From positions 1 through 64,000 of the forward strand of contig JAMQHL010000015.1 in NCBI GenBank assembly GCA_025993795.1: a stretch of 64,000 bases of DNA, in the 5' to 3' direction. A model generated the notes under the pieces. It saw nothing but the letters and a program-made list of their open reading frames with translations. It did not search any database and had not been told where the DNA came from. Positions 61,591-64,000 of this stretch are shown piece by piece. The translations under genes and the position numbers were made by a program. This DNA is from Planctomycetota bacterium. GTDB lineage: Bacteria; Planctomycetota; UBA8742; UBA2392. Position 1 is the stretch's first letter. Each line of letters starts with the position of its first letter.

Positions 61591-63846
61591 TTATCCGACC
61601 TTCAGCGTGACAATGGTGATGTCATCATGCTGGTCATCCGTCTGCGCGTGCCCCTGGATCGCATTGACCAGCGTCGTCAGGTACTCGGCCGACGACTTGC
61701 CCGCGCACTGGATGGTGATGGCCTGCATGCGTTCTTCGCCGAACTCTTCGTTCGTCGGGCTCATGGCCTCGGTCACGCCGTCAGTGAAAATCACCGCACG
61801 GTCGCCACGCTGAAGCTGGATGACTTCTTCCTTCATATTGCGTTCAAACAGGCGGCCGTCTTTGTCAAACCCCAACGCAATGCCGCCGGGGTTGACCTCA
61901 ATGCACTGCTTGGTGGCTGCGCGGTAAAGCAGCAGCGGGTTATGGCCGGCGCTTGCAACCGTAAGGCGCGCCGTCGGAATATCCAGCAGCATGTAGAACG
62001 CGGTGACGAACATGCCGCGCTTGATGTCTTTGGCCAGCGTGCGGTTGACCTTGCAGAAAATGTCGCGCGGCGACAGGTTGTCGCTGGCCTCATAGCTGAC
62101 CAGCGCCTTGGCCATCATCATGACCATGCTGCCCGGGATACCTTTGCCCGAGACGTCGGCGCACACCATGCCCAAGTGCGTCTTGTCGACCAGAAAGAAG
62201 TCGTAGTAGTCACCGCCCACCTCTTTGCTGGGCGAGTAGTACGCGCTCACGTCGTAGCCCGCAATGCGCGGCACGTGCTTGGGCAGCAGGTTTTCCTGGA
62301 TCTCTTTGGCGATATCCAAATCGTGCTTGCGGCCCTGGTTCTCCAGCCATACCGACTGCGCGCTCTTCAGCCCAAGCGCCATGTCGCCCAGCAGCCTCGA
62401 AACGATGCCGATTTCGTCGCTGCTGCGCGCCAGCGGGCGGTGGTCAAAGTTGCCGCCGCTGATGATCTGGATGTCGGTCATGAGCGTTTCAAGCGGCTTG
62501 GTAATGCTGCCGCCGATCAGGAATGCCAGCGCAATCGACAAGCCGATACCAACAAAGGAGATGCCGAGGATCGACCAGATCAACGCCTGCTTGCGGCTCT
62601 GGATCTGCTCGCGGTCAAGGTAGATCGAGATCGCTTCACCTTCGCCGACGTCCTTTGTGAAACCGTAGGCAGCCACGCCGCCGATGAAGGCCCCGCGGTC
62701 AATCTTGACGCCGTCCTGCACCCGCATGTCGGAAGACTCTTCGCGCGTCAACTCTTTGGTGTTCGGGTTTGGGCTGATGACGTTGAGCTCTTCGCTTTTG
62801 AATTCAGGCAACGTGTCGTCCTTCATCAGGAAAATGATGAACCGCACCTGGCTGGTTTCGCTGGCCGTCAGTTCCTCGAGGTCCTTGACGAAATCCTCAT
62901 GGAACCCGCGGAAAATCGTCTTGCGCAGCCCCTGCTGGCCCTTGATCAGTCGGGTGTCGGTGTCGGTGTCGATGCGCAGACGCAGTTTTTCGAATGAATC
63001 GGCACTTGAATCCATGCCCCAGTCACGGAACAGCCTGGTGAAGTAGGACTTGTATCGGTTCATTGCGGCGATGTTCAACCGTCGCGGAGCATTGGGCTCG
63101 GCGGCAACCTGGTTCGGCTTCAGGTCGCGCAGCTCCGACCAGCCCTCGCCCAGGATCTCGACACGGATGGCGTCTGCCTTGTTGGCATCGGTGAACTGGA
63201 AGTCATCGGGGTTATCCATGATGCTGCCGGCTACCAGCACCCAGACACGGTCCTCCTGGAACTGCTTCCAGTTCGCGAACTCGCGGCACGCCGGAATCCG
63301 CGCATGAAAGCTCCCGCGCTTGGCGGCGGCGTCCCACTGCATCTTGCGCCAGTAGTCGTCAAACTTGGCCCGGTTGGCGGGCTGTCCGAAATACGCAATC
63401 AAACCCTTCTCGTTCAAACCCGCACGATACGGGCGGTGAATTGCCGCAGCCTGCTGCAGCATGCCCATGCCTGCCTGCTGGATCGTGTCTTCCAGCGCCG
63501 ACTGGGCGATCATCATGACGATCAGGAATATCAGCAGCGAAACACCGACCGCCAAGCCGCTCATCGCCAGCACGATCTTGGTCTTGATCGGCAGGCCCTG
63601 CGTCTTGGGCTTGACCCGGGGCCGGGGCCCGGCAGTGCCAGTGGTTTGGCCTGCGGCTGGGGCCGGTACCGCGGGCGGCGGTGCGGAGACTTTCGGCCCG
63701 CCGACCGTCGGCAACTGGCCGGATGACTTTATGGCGGGCGTAGCACCCGTGGACTTGCGCGCCTGCCCGGCGGGCGGCGGCGTCATCATGCGCCGCGTGC
63801 CGCTGCGCGCGGGGGTGTTGCCTTCAGATGGTGGTCTGCCTGCCAT
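61591..63846 (-). CDS. membrane PP2C phosphatase (RsbU/SpoIIE type) with HAMP
   Basis: 751 residues from ATG 63846. N-terminal cytosolic tail rich in Pro/Ala (about 1-85), membrane segment 1 (IVLAMSGLAVGVSLLIFLIVM), a 300-residue periplasmic sensor region, membrane segment 2 (ILGISFVGIGLSIALAFLI), a HAMP linker (LETLMTDIQIISGGNFDHRPLAR) and a PP2C/SpoIIE phosphatase (AKEIQENLLP, GGDYYDFF, MVCADVSGKGIPGSMVMMMAKAL, GDRAVIFTDGVTEAM). It would dephosphorylate the STAS protein in response to an envelope signal. pgpA ends 17 bp upstream on the same strand. Confidence 0.92.
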   Translation of the reverse strand: MAGRPPSEGNTPARSGTRRMMTPPPAGQARKSTGATPAIKSSGQLPTVGGPKVSAPPPAVPAPAAGQTTGTAGPRPRVKPKTQGLPIKTKIVLAMSGLAVGVSLLIFLIVMMIAQSALEDTIQQAGMGMLQQAAAIHRPYRAGLNEKGLIAYFGQPANRAKFDDYWRKMQWDAAAKRGSFHARIPACREFANWKQFQEDRVWVLVAGSIMDNPDDFQFTDANKADAIRVEILGEGWSELRDLKPNQVAAEPNAPRRLNIAAMNRYKSYFTRLFRDWGMDSSADSFEKLRLRIDTDTDTRLIKGQQGLRKTIFRGFHEDFVKDLEELTASETSQVRFIIFLMKDDTLPEFKSEELNVISPNPNTKELTREESSDMRVQDGVKIDRGAFIGGVAAYGFTKDVGEGEAISIYLDREQIQSRKQALIWSILGISFVGIGLSIALAFLIGGSITKPLETLMTDIQIISGGNFDHRPLARSSDEIGIVSRLLGDMALGLKSAQSVWLENQGRKHDLDIAKEIQENLLPKHVPRIAGYDVSAYYSPSKEVGGDYYDFFLVDKTHLGMVCADVSGKGIPGSMVMMMAKALVSYEASDNLSPRDIFCKVNRTLAKDIKRGMFVTAFYMLLDIPTARLTVASAGHNPLLLYRAATKQCIEVNPGGIALGFDKDGRLFERNMKEEVIQLQRGDRAVIFTDGVTEAMSPTNEEFGEERMQAITIQCAGKSSAEYLTTLVNAIQGHAQTDDQHDDITIVTLKVG

Positions 63847-63863
63847 GCGGTAGACCTGCTCTC

Positions 63864-64000
63864 TCACATCAACCCGGGCACCGCAACGCGGAACGCCCAT
63901 ACTGTCCATGCCGCGAACACAGCCGCAGCCAGATCGTCTGTCAGAATCCCCAAGCTCCCGGGCAGCCGCTCGAAACTCCGGACAGGCCAAGGTTTAGCAA
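63864..64000 (-). CDS. pgpA: phosphatidylglycerophosphatase A, C-terminal fragment cut by window edge
   Basis: The last 44 codons of a minus-strand gene are visible, first full codon at 63998-63996, stop TGA at 63866-63864. They read AKPWPVRSFERLPGSLGILTDD and end in a hydrophobic segment (AAAVFAAWTVWAF). KPWP(I/V) and ERLPGGLGIMxDD are the usual C-terminal marks of PgpA, which removes phosphate from phosphatidylglycerol phosphate. It leads the phosphatase-kinase-STAS genes with a 17-bp gap. The call rests on this short but distinctive end. Confidence 0.8.
   Translation of the reverse strand, partial: AKPWPVRSFERLPGSLGILTDDLAAAVFAAWTVWAFRVAVPGLM

Noticed and set aside
61402..62997. Long plus-strand frame opposite the PP2C phosphatase
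   Set aside because: Antisense shadow of a gene with full phosphatase motifs; His/Gln/Arg/Val-rich composition is typical of such shadows.
1..64000. CRISPR arrays, tRNA or rRNA genes
   Set aside because: No regularly spaced direct repeats and no T-loop GTTCRA context with a matching acceptor stem were found on reading the spacers.

Overview
The window reads as a compact, gene-dense, GC-rich chromosomal segment from a diderm (Gram-negative) bacterium, about 50 protein genes with short gaps and many overlapping stop/start codons. Envelope genes (LptE-like, a very large LptC/OstA-like protein, Lol/MacB-type ABC transporter, OmpA-like lipoprotein, several lipobox proteins) show an outer membrane. 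A fused SecD-SecF carrying an EF-hand, an ftsH-folP-cdaA-cdaR order, and a long dyad element of a kind common in planctomycete intergenic DNA make Planctomycetota or a related deep lineage my best guess. That assignment is inference. No rRNA or tRNA gene was seen.

Layout. 1-92: end of an IS5-type insertion sequence running off the left edge (transposase start and terminal repeat), 68 bp before asd. 161-3939: asd, then a convergent minus-strand group (HTTM/DCC fusion, membrane partner, YedY/YuiH-type molybdoenzyme). 4022-10112: acetyltransferase, then a membrane-fusion protein/FtsX permease/ATPase operon ending in an aldehyde-dehydrogenase-like pseudoenzyme. 10129-12665: a degenerate NodU-type carbamoyltransferase divergent from pdxJ. 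12662-24648 (minus): nusA, infB, yajC, small exported protein, secDF, chorismate mutase-prephenate dehydrogenase, unknown 570-residue protein. The nusA leader contains a good intrinsic terminator. 24997-28236: purF and a secreted unknown. 28288-33104 (minus): DUF218 protein, MarR regulator, lipoprotein, glmS, small protein. 33186-50945 (plus): corC, recO, TPR lipoprotein, lptE, ftsH, DUF1801, folP, cdaA, cdaR, giant LptC/OstA-like protein, cmk, lipoprotein, M16 protease, unknown. 51196-54050: OmpA-like lipoprotein, tandem terminators, S9 peptidase. 54066-56216 (minus): two tiny membrane proteins, a repeat-bearing spacer and bshA with a structured leader or ncRNA. 56764-64000: rimO, a nucleotidyltransferase-like protein, hisS with a C-terminal extension, and a partner-switching module (PP2C phosphatase, anti-sigma kinase, STAS protein) behind the end of pgpA.

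Functionally the window joins housekeeping (lysine/threonine/methionine and tyrosine precursors, purine, folate, B6, translation, protein export) with envelope building (LPS transport, GlmS amino-sugar supply, c-di-AMP synthesis by CdaA/CdaR) and signalling. The most unusual items are: an EF-hand inside SecDF; an ALDH-fold protein lacking the catalytic Asn, Glu and Cys; a HisRS with a degenerate GIY-YIG-like tail; two genes whose best start codon is ATC behind a good ribosome binding site; a probable attenuator before nusA; and a three-hairpin transcript upstream of bshA.
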